64,000 nt of DNA from Amycolatopsis roodepoortensis (GTDB lineage: Bacteria > Actinomycetota > Actinomycetes > Mycobacteriales > Pseudonocardiaceae), in contig NZ_JADBEJ010000005.1 of NCBI RefSeq assembly GCF_014873915.1, positions 992,001 through 1,056,000 of the forward strand. Direction: 5' to 3'. This document shows, piece by piece, positions 33,791 through 43,173 of this stretch. A program made the position numbers and the translations under genes. The notes below the pieces were generated by a model. It did not search any database, was not told the origin of the DNA, and was given only the letters and a program-made list of their open reading frames with translations. Within the stretch, counting starts at the first letter, position 1; every line of letters starts with the position of its first letter.

Positions 33791-35110
33791 CTATTCGACC
33801 CGGCCGGAGAAGGAGACCGACGGCGTGCACCGGGCACCGCCTCCCGGTGCCTGGCAGCTGACGGCGAGCACGATCTTCTCCCCCGGGGCGAACCGCCAGG
33901 CCTGCAACCAGTGGTGGTCGAGGTCGCGGAAGTTCGCGAGGCCGACCTCCAGCAGGACGGTCTTGGTGCCGCCGGCGTCGCGCAACAGCCGCAAGGTTCC
34001 GTTGTCGCCACGCGGGTTCTGCAGGATCAGGTCCGTGACGACCAACGTTTTCGCGGCGTCCGGCAAGGTGTAGGGGAATTCGGCGAAGCGGTTGACGTTC
34101 GAGTCGACGGCCGCGTCCGCCGCCACCCGGAAGTCGGTCGGTGTCCCGGCGGCGCTGCCCGCCGGATTGGGGACGCCGTTCGACGGCCGGGGGCCGGGAG
34201 CCGCGCCGTCCACGGGCGGCGTCAGCCCGACGGCCTTCATCGCGTCTTCGGAGTTCTGCTTGGCCTGGCCGGCGTCCTTCTTCGCCTCGCCCGCGGCGCC
34301 ACCCGCGTCCTGCGCCGCCTTGATCACCTCCTGGTTCTGTTCCTGAGCGGCTTCACGAGCGGCCGATTTCACCGCGGGCCTCAGCACGGTGAACCACAGC
34401 GCCACCAACGCCAGCAACAACAGCAGCAACGCGGCCAGCGCCGGCAGCAGCCATTTCGGCAGCAGCTGCCGTTGCACCATGGTGCCTTCGGTCTTGAGCG
34501 GTTCGGCGTCGTCGGCGATGACGAACACCTGGAAACGATGCCGTACCGGCTGACCGCGCAGGAACCGTTTCCGCGGCCTGGCCCGGAGACGGACGAACGC
34601 GGCCGTGCCCGGTGCGAGGTCGGCCCGGTTCCGTTCGAGCTCGAAGTCGAGTTCGTCCTCGGGGTCGAGCGCGCTCAGTTCGATGGCGACCGGATGGTTC
34701 CCGCGGTTGTCGACGGCCACTTCGAAGTCGGCCTTGGAACCGGCCTCCACCTTCGCCGGAACGACTTCGGCGGTCACCTCGGTGAAGGCACCGAGCCGGA
34801 GGGTGCCCTCTTCGACCACCGACCCTGCCGGGTCCTCGCTCGAGAAAACCCTGACACCGAACGGAATCACGCCGGCCGGGACGTCGGAAGACCGCGGCGG
34901 CGCGAACCGGACGACGACCGTGCCCGCCTCCCCCGGCATCAGGTTCACCGTCGCCGGTTCCGCGGTGGCCCAGGCACCCGGGTCGCCGACCACCTCGATC
35001 GCGAACTGATCGACCACCCGTCCGGCGTTGCGAACGGTCACCGAGCAGCTGATCTCCTGGCCCGGTTCCGCGACCAGGCCGGCCTCCGACAGCGTCGCCG
35101 TTGCTCCCAT
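33791..35110 (-). CDS. eCIS-associated single-pass membrane protein with Ig-like domains
   Basis: A 439-aa protein: two N-terminal Ig/CARDB-like beta domains (about residues 1-100 and 105-205; VTVRNAGRVVDQFAIEVVG, ADFEVAVDNRGNHPVAIELS), a transmembrane helix at about 220-245 (WLLPALAALLLLLLALVALW), an Ala/Gln/Lys coiled region and a Pro linker, and a C-terminal beta domain with two Cys. There is no signal peptide, so the N-terminal domains would be cytoplasmic. It has its own YTGCCC-type operator 70 bp upstream. A membrane tether or release factor for the injection system is conceivable; no function is proven. Confidence 0.65.
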   Translation of the reverse strand: MGATATLSEAGLVAEPGQEISCSVTVRNAGRVVDQFAIEVVGDPGAWATAEPATVNLMPGEAGTVVVRFAPPRSSDVPAGVIPFGVRVFSSEDPAGSVVEEGTLRLGAFTEVTAEVVPAKVEAGSKADFEVAVDNRGNHPVAIELSALDPEDELDFELERNRADLAPGTAAFVRLRARPRKRFLRGQPVRHRFQVFVIADDAEPLKTEGTMVQRQLLPKWLLPALAALLLLLLALVALWFTVLRPAVKSAAREAAQEQNQEVIKAAQDAGGAAGEAKKDAGQAKQNSEDAMKAVGLTPPVDGAAPGPRPSNGVPNPAGSAAGTPTDFRVAADAAVDSNVNRFAEFPYTLPDAAKTLVVTDLILQNPRGDNGTLRLLRDAGGTKTVLLEVGLANFRDLDHHWLQAWRFAPGEKIVLAVSCQAPGGGARCTPSVSFSGRVE

Positions 35111-35179
35111 ACCCGGAAGTCTGCGCGTCCGGCGCTCCCACCGGCACCAGCGGACGGGTGTGCGGCCGTGCGCCGGTCG

Positions 35180-35195
35180 TTGCCCATAGGGGCAG
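35180..35195. promoter_or_regulatory. eCIS palindromic operator, site D
   Basis: TTGCCCATAGGGGCAG, one of five 16-bp YTGCCC-N4-GGGCAR elements in the window, 70 bp upstream of the 439-aa membrane protein gene. Confidence 0.55.
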
Positions 35196-35261
35196 TGCCC
35201 TCATCAGCCTGTCGGCGGGATCTCCGTCGCCGGTCTGGCCGGTGTGCGGAGTGGCTGACAT

Positions 35262-35314
35262 GTCGCGAAAGCCACTTTCGCGACGTCAGACGTCTCGAAA
35301 GTGGCTTTCGCGAC
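35262..35314. repeat. paired-palindrome repeat, locus 3
   Basis: Units at 35262-35284 and 35292-35314, 30-bp period, spacer GTCAGAC. It lies between the start of the 439-aa gene and the end of the 1336-aa gene. Confidence 0.9.
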
Positions 35315-35361
35315 ACGGCGGGAAACCGTGACTTCCCCGGCCCGAATCCACCGACGGACAC

Positions 35362-38300
35362 TCAGCCCCGGGTGATGAACGGCGGTTGCAGGGTGCGGAG
35401 CACCACCAGGATCGGCTCCGACCGCGCCTGCCCGAATTTCGGGCCGGCCACCGAGGTCACGTTCACGGTGCGCGGCCCGATCAGGTCGTGGTGGAAGATC
35501 AAGAAGCGCGCCTCGAACCGTCCGTCCGCGCCGACCGTGACCAGCCCCGGCGCGGAAATACCCGCCGACCAGGCCAGGCGGACCATCGCGCCCGGCGGGA
35601 AACCCGTTCCCCGCACCCGTGGGACGAAGCCGAGCGTGCCGACCTTCGGATCCAGTTCGACCACCGGCTGCCGGACCACCACTCGCGCGTTCGCCGTGTT
35701 GTCCCCAGCGTTGTTGTCCGGTCCCGTCGTGCTCACCGTTCCGGACACCTGGCCCTCGAAAGCGGCCCTCGCAGCCAACGAGATCCGGACCGTCACGGTC
35801 TGCCCCGGCCCCAGCGTCCCGAGCGCGCAACTTCCGCCGCCCGGCACACATCCGGGCGCGGCCGAGGTCGCCGGGAGCTGCGGTGGCAGCTGGGTCACGA
35901 GCCGGACAGCCGGCATCGGAGCCTGGGAACCGTTGTGCACCAAGTAGGTCAGCACCACGTCGTCGCCGCCGGTGAACAGCGGGACCGCCGAGACCGACAT
36001 GCCGACCGACAAGGAGCCGGGAATCACCGGCGGCGCCGGTTTCCCGCCGACCGTCACGACCGCCGTCACGGAGTTGTCCCGCGGGTCGGCGTCCTGGCCG
36101 GTGGTGGTGATCGTGCCGGTCGCCGCCTGCGTTCCCGCCGCCAGGCCCGTCGCGCCGAACCGCACCCGTACTTCCTCACCCGGCACCAGCGTGCCGAACG
36201 CGCACACAAGATCGGGGGTGCAGGTGCCCTTGGTGGGAAGGACCGCGGACGGCCGCAGCCCGGCGGTCAGCCGGACGAACAGCCCCACCACGGGTGACGC
36301 GGTGACCCCGCGATTGGTGACCACGAACTCGAACGTGGTGAGCCCCTCGAACGGGATCGCGGCGGGTACCGCGGCCGCGCTCACGGCGAGGTCGGGAATC
36401 CGTTGGAAGGTGGGCTGTTCGGCCCCGCCGGGGCTGTCGATGAGGATCCGGCCGTCGCCGCCGGTGAACGGCACGACCGCGACCCGTGGCGGGGACTCGC
36501 CCGGGGAGCTCGTGTAGGCGACGAGCCCGCCGTCCGGCGACCACGCCGGATCGTCGACGTATCCCGTGCGCTGCACCAGGACCCGACCCGGCCCGCCGTC
36601 CGCGGGAGCGACACAGACCAGCGTGTTGCCGCTCTGGAACGCCAGGGTGGCCCCGTCCGGCGAGACGTCCGCCGCTCCTTCCGCGCCCGCGCCGCAACCC
36701 GGCCCGAACTGCGACGAAAGATCCCGCTGGTCTCCCGGCACGACGACGTCGGGCGAAGGCTGAGTCAGGGAGACCTGCCACACCAGCTTCCGCCGGTCCT
36801 CTCCCGGCGGGACGACGGCCATGACCGCGGTCTCGACCGCCGTGCCGTTCCTTCCGGTCGCCCGGCACGTCACCGTGGTGGCACCGACTGGGAAAAGGCT
36901 GCCGGACAAGGGAGTACAGCTCGGGTTGAGCCGGCTCCCGTCCGCGTCCACCGCGCTCACGGGATACTCGATCACCGTGGGGCCGGTCCCGGCCACCGTC
37001 CGGTCGTGCAGCGTGATCAGTGGCAGCGCGGAATCTTTGACGCGCACGGTGACGTTCTCGGTGTAGCCCGGCCGCACGGTGGTTTCCCCGTTCAACCGGA
37101 ACTCCACGCGGCAGCGCAGGAAAGAACCCGGCGCCGCCGTCGGAGACACCGTCACCGTTTCGGTGAACCGCGCGTCCGTACCGCCCGGAACACGTTGCGG
37201 GCCCGCGGGATCGAACGTCATCGTGAGGCCGGGATCGCAGAAGCTCACCGGCTGGACGCTGACCGGGAGGTCGCCGATACCCGCGATGATCGCCTCCGAG
37301 ATCTGGCCGGCGTCGGTGCCGGGCGTGAGGACACCCTCGGTCGCCTTGGTGATCGCGGTCGCCTGTCCCCGGGCGTCGAGACCGCGGTCGGGGTCCTCGC
37401 TCGACCCGCCGGTGACCGCGGGCACGGCCACCACGCTGATCTTCGCCGCGTTCAGTGCGGCGATCACCTCCGCCCTCGGTGGGGTCTCGTGGCTCGCCGC
37501 GTCCCCGACCAGGACGACGACCCGGCTGCTGCCCGGACGGAAGGTGATGGCTCCGGTCGCGACCTTTTGCAGAGCGAGCAGCCAGTCCTCGGCGGTGTCT
37601 CCACCGCCCGTCGCCTCGATCCGGGCGAACGCTTCGGACAGCAGTTTCCGCTCGGCTTCGGTGCCCGCCGGGGTCAGCGGCTGCTGAACGAAGAACGGCC
37701 GTGGGGCGGGGTCGCCCACGTCCCCGAACGCCGCGACCGCGAACCACGCGTCCTTCTCCCGGTCCCGCACGCTGTCGACGACCTTGCCGAGGTTCGTCTT
37801 GACCTCCTCGATCACCCCGCCCATGGAACCGGTCTGGTCCATCAGCAGGACGACGTCGGGCAGCGACCGGATCCGGTCGGTCTGCACCGTCTTGCCGATC
37901 CGCGTGGAACCGCCGCGCCCGACCGGGACGTCCACCACCGGTGGGTCCACTCTGGACGGTCCCGGTGGCCCGATCCGGGTGGCGGCCCGGGTGAACGTGA
38001 TCTTCGTTCCGTCCGGCGACCACACCGGCTGCGAGTCGTCACCGCGCAGATGCGCCGGGATCGGGATGTCGGCGAGAAGACGGCCGTCCGCGACACGCAC
38101 GATCCGCACGAAGCTGTCGGAACCATCCCCGACCGACACGGTCCGGGTGAACGCGATCTTCGCCGCGTCCGGCGACCATGCCGGGTGGCGCTCCCGCTTA
38201 CCCTCCTCGGCCCCGGTCAGCGGCCTCGGCGCGCCGCCGTCGGCGTTCGCCACGACGATCCGGCTGGTTCGGAACTCACCGGTGCCGAATTCCGTGTAGG

Positions 38301-39372
38301 CCAGCGAAGCCCCGTCCGGGGAGAAAGCGGGGTCGGCTTCGTCGGCGTCCGGCCGGTTCGTCAGGTCGCGGCGATCGCCGCCGCGTGCGTCCGCGCTCCA
38401 GATGTCGGTGGTGTCCCCGCCGCGGAGCTGGGTGAACACCGGCTGGCCACCGGCGCGGAACGTCGGTTCGGTCTCGCCGGTCCCGGGCTGCGCGGAGATC
38501 ACCGAGACCTGACCGCCCACGACCTGTTTGACGTCACCGAGCGGATCCGGCTGACGCGTGGTGAAGGCCAGCCGCGCACCGTCCGGCGACCACGCGGGCT
38601 CGGACGAATCGCCGGGCTCCGGGACGGCCCGGGTGAGCCCGCCCCCGGTGTCGGCCATGACGACGACGTCCCCGGCCGGGTCGAATCTGGTGGTGGTGAA
38701 CGCGATCCGCGAACCGGTGGGAGCCCAGGCGGGCTGGGTGTCCGCGCCGGGGTCGTTGGTCAGGCGCGTCGGCGGGCCGCCGCCCGCCGGCACGGTGTAG
38801 AGGTCGCCGGCCGGATCCTCACCCGTACCGCTGAACACGAGACGGCCGCCGTCGGGCGACCAGCTCGGCGAATCCTCCGCCGCCGGTCCGGAGGTCACCT
38901 GGCGCAGACCGCGGCCGTCGACGCCGATGACGAAGATGTCCTTGCTACCCGTGCGTTCCGAGACGAACGCGACCGACGAACCGTCGGGAGACAACGCCGG
39001 ACGCGTGTCGGCGGTCGCGTCGTCGGTCAGGCGGGCCGGAACCCGGGTGCCGTCCCGCAGATACCAGATCTCACCGTCGCGCTCGGCACCGTCGCGGACG
39101 GCGCGTTTGCTCACCCACACCAGGCCGCCGTTGCCCGCGGACGCGTCGGAATCGACGCTCCCGGCCCCCGGGGGCAGCGCCGCCTCCACGCCCTCGCCGG
39201 TCGCCTGGACCAGGCCTGTGGTCGCGGCGCTGACGTAGCCGACGCGGTAGGGCGCGGCGGGCGGCGCGGGCTGCTGCGCCGCGGTCGGCGCGAACACCCC
39301 GGTGATCGCCGCTCCGCCCAGCACCGCGACCAACGCGATCGCGGCCGCCGCTCGGTTCGGGCGCATGGTCAT
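35362..39372 (-). CDS. large secreted beta-propeller / vWA / HYR / CARDB-like protein
   Basis: A 1336-aa protein with a signal peptide (MTMRPNRAAAAIALVAVLGG... to about residue 33). Domains in order: PD40/TolB-like propeller repeats (about 60-480; repeated SPDG and WSPDG motifs), a von Willebrand A domain (about 500-690) with an intact MIDAS start LLMDQTGSMGG, a HYR-like domain (about 770-860), a second short propeller segment (880-980), two CARDB/DUF11-like beta domains (985-1227) and an IPT-like C-terminal domain. An ATG at 39,366 is an alternative start; GGAAGGA precedes both. No membrane anchor or sortase signal. It lies in the eCIS operon direction, so it may act outside the cell as an adhesion or receptor module. 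The vWA could bind ligands through a metal. Confidence 0.75.
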   Translation of the reverse strand: MTMRPNRAAAAIALVAVLGGAAITGVFAPTAAQQPAPPAAPYRVGYVSAATTGLVQATGEGVEAALPPGAGSVDSDASAGNGGLVWVSKRAVRDGAERDGEIWYLRDGTRVPARLTDDATADTRPALSPDGSSVAFVSERTGSKDIFVIGVDGRGLRQVTSGPAAEDSPSWSPDGGRLVFSGTGEDPAGDLYTVPAGGGPPTRLTNDPGADTQPAWAPTGSRIAFTTTRFDPAGDVVVMADTGGGLTRAVPEPGDSSEPAWSPDGARLAFTTRQPDPLGDVKQVVGGQVSVISAQPGTGETEPTFRAGGQPVFTQLRGGDTTDIWSADARGGDRRDLTNRPDADEADPAFSPDGASLAYTEFGTGEFRTSRIVVANADGGAPRPLTGAEEGKRERHPAWSPDAAKIAFTRTVSVGDGSDSFVRIVRVADGRLLADIPIPAHLRGDDSQPVWSPDGTKITFTRAATRIGPPGPSRVDPPVVDVPVGRGGSTRIGKTVQTDRIRSLPDVVLLMDQTGSMGGVIEEVKTNLGKVVDSVRDREKDAWFAVAAFGDVGDPAPRPFFVQQPLTPAGTEAERKLLSEAFARIEATGGGDTAEDWLLALQKVATGAITFRPGSSRVVVLVGDAASHETPPRAEVIAALNAAKISVVAVPAVTGGSSEDPDRGLDARGQATAITKATEGVLTPGTDAGQISEAIIAGIGDLPVSVQPVSFCDPGLTMTFDPAGPQRVPGGTDARFTETVTVSPTAAPGSFLRCRVEFRLNGETTVRPGYTENVTVRVKDSALPLITLHDRTVAGTGPTVIEYPVSAVDADGSRLNPSCTPLSGSLFPVGATTVTCRATGRNGTAVETAVMAVVPPGEDRRKLVWQVSLTQPSPDVVVPGDQRDLSSQFGPGCGAGAEGAADVSPDGATLAFQSGNTLVCVAPADGGPGRVLVQRTGYVDDPAWSPDGGLVAYTSSPGESPPRVAVVPFTGGDGRILIDSPGGAEQPTFQRIPDLAVSAAAVPAAIPFEGLTTFEFVVTNRGVTASPVVGLFVRLTAGLRPSAVLPTKGTCTPDLVCAFGTLVPGEEVRVRFGATGLAAGTQAATGTITTTGQDADPRDNSVTAVVTVGGKPAPPVIPGSLSVGMSVSAVPLFTGGDDVVLTYLVHNGSQAPMPAVRLVTQLPPQLPATSAAPGCVPGGGSCALGTLGPGQTVTVRISLAARAAFEGQVSGTVSTTGPDNNAGDNTANARVVVRQPVVELDPKVGTLGFVPRVRGTGFPPGAMVRLAWSAGISAPGLVTVGADGRFEARFLIFHHDLIGPRTVNVTSVAGPKFGQARSEPILVVLRTLQPPFITRG

Positions 39373-39430
39373 CCAGTCCTTCCTCAGGTTTCGAGGGCCT
39401 CGATCAGCCCGTGAAAGGGCGAGGTGGCGT

Positions 39431-39483
39431 GTTGCGAAAGCCACTTTCGCAACGTTGAAGGTTGGGAAAGTGGCTTTCGCAAC
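39431..39483. repeat. paired-palindrome repeat, locus 4 (compensated variant)
   Basis: Units at 39431-39453 and 39461-39483, 30-bp period. The stem has changed on both arms from GTCGCG/CGCGAC to GTTGCG/CGCAAC, a compensatory substitution that keeps base pairing in the first unit. Confidence 0.9.
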
Positions 39484-39524
39484 GTCGACGGCCTCAGCGG
39501 CCTGCCCACATGACTTGAACGCGT

Positions 39525-39577
39525 GTCGCGAAAGCCACTTTCGAGACGTGTGGTGTCCCGAAAGTGGCTTTCGCGAC
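39525..39577. repeat. paired-palindrome repeat, locus 5
   Basis: Units at 39525-39547 and 39555-39577, 30-bp period, spacer GTGTGGT. One mismatch in the first unit (CTTTCGAGAC). Confidence 0.9.
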
Positions 39578-39698
39578 ACGCGCGCCGACGGAGCCACGAG
39601 CCGACTGCCCACCCCACCAGCAACATTTCCCTTACCCCTCACTACAACGGCCATTCCCACCCACGACCCCCACGCAAAGCGCGGTCTGGTGTGGACGG

Positions 39699-40673
39699 TC
39701 AATCCGCCTCGAACAGCTCGATCTCGGAGATCGCGACGTCCATGCCGTCCAGCGAGCGATGCAGCCCGACCACGTGCAGCTCGACACCGGTCGCGCCCGC
39801 GCTGTTCTCGATCGGGACCTCCTGGGCGTCCGGCGTGTCGGCCAGCACCATGTCGTAGGTCTTGCCGGTGGAGAACACGAGATGCAGGGTCTTCGGCCGG
39901 TGCGCGGCCTGGAAGTTCGCGCCGTTGCCGGAATGCACGATCGCCTTCCGCAGATCGACGGGGCGGTCGAAGGTGAACACCAGTACGGGTTCGCTCTGGG
40001 CGGGCGCCGCCCAGAAGGTGTTCGTGGCGTTGTCGCCCGCCAGGTTTCCCGGATGCCCTGGCGCCTGCGCGGTCGCCGTCACCTTGCTCGGGCGTACCGG
40101 GTTCAGCTTCGTTTCGAAGATCCCCGTCGTCTGATTCCACAGTCCGACGGCGGCGGTGTTGATCGCGCCCCGGAACGGCTGGTACAGCGCGTAGATCAGC
40201 GCCGCGAGCAGCAGCATCACCGCGATCATCCAGCGGACGGCCTTGCCGGCGCGGCGTCGCGCGGCACCGGCGCGGCCGGCGCGACGGCGGACGCCGTCCT
40301 TACCGGGCCGCTCCCCCGCCTTGTGTTCCTTGGCACGGCGGCCGAACAGCCGTCGCCACCACGAGGTCTTCACGACCTCCGACTCGGCGAGTGAAGCGCC
40401 GCACCGGCCGCAGAAGTTGCGGGTGGGCACGTTGCCTTTGCCGCATCTGCCGCAGATCAGGTCGCCCGGGTTGAGCACCTGGTCTTCGACCGTCCGCTGC
40501 TGCGGCTGCCGGACCGGGGCGAGCTGCTCGCCGGGCTGCACGACGTGCTGCTGGGCGGCCGGTTGCCGCGCCGCGACGGGTTCCTCGTCGTCCCATTTCA
40601 GGTATTGCCCGCATTCGCCGCAGAACTCGACGTCGGCGGGACCCTGGTGCCCGCACTCCCGGTAAATGACCAT
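39699..40673 (-). CDS. zinc-ribbon membrane protein with discoidin-like C-terminus (eCIS accessory)
   Basis: A 324-aa protein: an N-terminal metal-binding part (MVIYRECGHQG...FCGECGQYL), a second zinc ribbon around residues 75-95 (ICGRCGKGNVPTRNFCGRCGAS), a basic Arg/Lys-rich stretch, one transmembrane helix (about 146-165, MIAVMLLLAALIYALY), then a beta domain like F5/8C-discoidin (NTFWAAPAQSEPVLVFTFDRPVDLRKAIVHSG). GGAGGGG precedes the ATG at 40,673. Last gene tightly linked to the structural operon. A cytoplasmic ribbon plus an external domain suits membrane docking of the particle, but that is inference. Confidence 0.7.
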   Translation of the reverse strand: MVIYRECGHQGPADVEFCGECGQYLKWDDEEPVAARQPAAQQHVVQPGEQLAPVRQPQQRTVEDQVLNPGDLICGRCGKGNVPTRNFCGRCGASLAESEVVKTSWWRRLFGRRAKEHKAGERPGKDGVRRRAGRAGAARRRAGKAVRWMIAVMLLLAALIYALYQPFRGAINTAAVGLWNQTTGIFETKLNPVRPSKVTATAQAPGHPGNLAGDNATNTFWAAPAQSEPVLVFTFDRPVDLRKAIVHSGNGANFQAAHRPKTLHLVFSTGKTYDMVLADTPDAQEVPIENSAGATGVELHVVGLHRSLDGMDVAISEIELFEAD

Positions 40674-40675
40674 CG

Positions 40676-41215
40676 CTACCCCTCCACCACTTCCACCGTG
40701 ACGCGCACGTGTGCGGGCACCGAGTCCACGACCGTCGCCGTCAGCCGTCGTTCGTCGATCCGCTCCCGCTCGGGCACCCGGACCCGCACGTGGACCCACG
40801 GCGGTCCCGGATCCGGGAGCGGCGCCCCGGGCTCCGGCGACGCCACGACACCGCCGCTGTCGGTCACCTCGACCGCGCCGCCGGTCAGCAGCCGCACGTG
40901 CTCGGCGAGCCCGCGCTGCGTTCCGCGCCACCGATGCAGCTCGACCGACCTGAGCACGAGTTCGCGCAACCGAGCGGGGCTCCAGCCCTCGTCCACGCGC
41001 AGTGCCACCCAATGCGCCAGCCAGCCGACGAAGTCCTCCGGCGCCAGTTCCGGGTCGAGGTATCCCGGGAAGTTGTCCAGCGTGGCGAAGACCGGTGCGA
41101 GCACTTCGTCGAGCGCACCGGTGAAGCCCTGGACGAACCGGTCCTCGGCGTAGACCGAGGGCAGTTGCTCGCCGATCGGATGCGGGCTCGGCAGCCCGGG
41201 CACGGCCGCTCTCAT
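40676..41215 (-). CDS. phage tail protein I-like baseplate component
   Basis: A 179-aa protein of the family often named phage tail protein (TIGR02242-like): GEQLPSVYAEDRFVQGFTGALDEVLAPV, YLDPELAPEDFVGWLAHWVAL, ELHRWRGTQRGLAEHVRLLTG. It corresponds to P2 gpI/Afp12-side wedge proteins in contractile systems and links baseplate wedges. It overlaps the baseplate J-like gene by 4 bp. Confidence 0.8.
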   Translation of the reverse strand: MRAAVPGLPSPHPIGEQLPSVYAEDRFVQGFTGALDEVLAPVFATLDNFPGYLDPELAPEDFVGWLAHWVALRVDEGWSPARLRELVLRSVELHRWRGTQRGLAEHVRLLTGGAVEVTDSGGVVASPEPGAPLPDPGPPWVHVRVRVPERERIDERRLTATVVDSVPAHVRVTVEVVEG

Positions 41216-43173
41216 CCGTCACTCTCCCGGACCCGGACCTGATGCCCGAACGAGAACGCGAGCGCGTGCGGCGGCAGGTCTAGCCGGTCGACCTGCTCTC
41301 CGCGTTCCCGCGTGATCGGATTGGCCGCGAACAAGCGGACGTCCTCGACCATCTCGACCCCGGGCAGCCGTTGCAGCACCGCGAAGACCTCGCCGGACCG
41401 CACCGGCCGCCCGAACGGCCAGCCCTCGCCGTCCGGGCCGCCGGTGAGCGGGTTGAAATAGTCGTAGAGCGCCTGCGTCGCCCGCGGGCCGAGGGCGCCG
41501 GGACTGGTCCGGCGGCGTGCCTTCAACCGGGCGACGACCGTGACCCCGTGGTAGAACGGCGCTTCCACGGACACGAGCGCACCGACGCAGCGGCGTTCGT
41601 CCAGATACCGCTCGATCCGCGTCCGCATCCCGGATTCGAGCATCAGCGTCGCGAAGTTCAGCTCGCCGGTGTCGGGAACCGCTGGCACGACGAGGACGCG
41701 GACCGCACCGGTCTCGCGACCGTCGGGGCCGTGCGCGGGTACGCAGCGCACCCTCGCCGCCTCGGGCGCCGCTTCGCGCGCGAGCTGTTCGTAGTCCTCG
41801 GCGGTGACGGCGCGGTCGCGGGTGCGCAGCAGCAGGGGGCCGCGGACCGCCGCGTCCCGTACCGACTCGCCGTCCACCCCACCCGTCGCCGGGCGGCGGT
41901 TCACCACGGTGCTGACGAACGGGATCGGATCCCGTTGCACCTCGAGCACTTCGCGGGCGACGTTCCCGCGCCGGCCGCCACCGGCCCGGTACGCGGGCAC
42001 CCGGATCGCGGCGGCCTTGGCCGGAACGGCACCGTAATACCTCAGGCCGCCCTCGGGCTGGCGCACGGCCGGGCCGAACGCGATCTCACCGTTCACCCGG
42101 TCGAGCTGGACGTGCCGGTCGTCCGGACCCGACTCGGCGAACGAGGACACCTCGGTCCACTCCTGCCAGCCGTCGGGACCGGACACCTCCACGACCAGCT
42201 CGTCCCCGCCGGCGACCACCGGCCGCCTGCCGAGCGGGAACCGCTGGCCGGGCAGGCCGTCCGAGGTGCCGACGACCTCGCCGCGCACGACCTCGGCGTG
42301 CACCGCGCCGACCGTGCCGCCGATGGTCGACGCCGCGACGGAACGCAGCCGCGGTGGCCGCTGGAAGAACGGCTGATACTGCTTCGGTTCCGTCAACCGG
42401 CACCGGACCCAGCCCGCGTGCCTGCCGGCGAGCACCGACACCGCGTGCCCGTGCGGCACGTGCAGGACGACGTCACCCGGCCGGTTGAACGCGCCGGTGC
42501 TGTCCCGGTCGATCTCACCGGCCGCCCAGCCGTGCCCGTCCCATGCCTCCCACACCCACGGTGGGTCGTGCGGGTCGACGCCCTGTCCCTCGACCTCGCA
42601 GTCCATCCGCAGCAGCACCGCGCAGCCGGGCACGGCGTCCGACAGTCCGAAGTAGACGGAATCGCCGGGCGCGGGGCTTTCGGCGAAACACGCGGGTTCG
42701 CCGCCGACCAGCAGCTCGTCGGTGCGGTCGACCGGTGGCGCACCGGTGTCGGAACCGCCGGTCGCCAGGCCCGCGAGCGAACACGGCACGATCGTCAGCG
42801 TCCGCTCCACGGTGAACACGACCGGTTCCTCGACCTCGTCGCGCACACTCGCGACCTGGTTCCCCGCGGGGACGACCACCGGGACGTCGCGCGCCGCCGA
42901 GAGCCAGAACGTCACGTCGGCCCGCGCGGCGGCCGGTGGGAACAGCCGCACGCCGATGAGGTCGAGGAACCGCAGATAGTGCAGGTCCGGCACGCGGTTG
43001 AGCCGATAGAGCAGCTGGTCGACCATCTGCGCGAAGGTTTCGATCAGTGTCACGCCGGGATCGGAGACGTTGTGGTCCGTCCATTCCGGACAGTTGCGCT
43101 GGACGAGGTACTTGGCTTCGTCGACCAGGTCCTGGAACCGCCGGTCATCGAGGTTGGGCAGGGGCAGCGACAT
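41212..43173 (-). CDS. baseplate J-like wedge protein
   Basis: A 653-aa putative baseplate assembly protein (TIGR02243/Afp11-like). N-terminal FQDLVDEAKYLVQRNCPEWTDHN and DPGVTLIETFAQMVDQLLYRLNRVPD match the conserved opening of the family; the C-terminal half has the J-like VTAEDYEQLAREAAPEAARVRC and GVTVVARLKAR. It forms the wedge that triggers sheath contraction. The start at 43,173 abuts the stop of gp25; upstream in-frame sequence belongs to that gene. Confidence 0.88.
   Translation of the reverse strand: MSLPLPNLDDRRFQDLVDEAKYLVQRNCPEWTDHNVSDPGVTLIETFAQMVDQLLYRLNRVPDLHYLRFLDLIGVRLFPPAAARADVTFWLSAARDVPVVVPAGNQVASVRDEVEEPVVFTVERTLTIVPCSLAGLATGGSDTGAPPVDRTDELLVGGEPACFAESPAPGDSVYFGLSDAVPGCAVLLRMDCEVEGQGVDPHDPPWVWEAWDGHGWAAGEIDRDSTGAFNRPGDVVLHVPHGHAVSVLAGRHAGWVRCRLTEPKQYQPFFQRPPRLRSVAASTIGGTVGAVHAEVVRGEVVGTSDGLPGQRFPLGRRPVVAGGDELVVEVSGPDGWQEWTEVSSFAESGPDDRHVQLDRVNGEIAFGPAVRQPEGGLRYYGAVPAKAAAIRVPAYRAGGGRRGNVAREVLEVQRDPIPFVSTVVNRRPATGGVDGESVRDAAVRGPLLLRTRDRAVTAEDYEQLAREAAPEAARVRCVPAHGPDGRETGAVRVLVVPAVPDTGELNFATLMLESGMRTRIERYLDERRCVGALVSVEAPFYHGVTVVARLKARRRTSPGALGPRATQALYDYFNPLTGGPDGEGWPFGRPVRSGEVFAVLQRLPGVEMVEDVRLFAANPITRERGEQVDRLDLPPHALAFSFGHQVRVRESDG

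Larger units (their letters stand above)
39373..39698. other. intergenic region holding two paired-palindrome repeats
   Basis: 326 bp without a gene between the zinc-ribbon protein gene and the 1336-aa gene. It is mostly occupied by palindrome loci 4 and 5; no YTGCCC-type operator is present. Confidence 0.7.

Noticed and set aside
36403-39414. Long rightward reading frame opposite the 1336-aa gene (about 1000 codons)
   Set aside because: Arg/Gly/Pro-rich translation without domains, produced by the GC-rich third positions of the real leftward gene.
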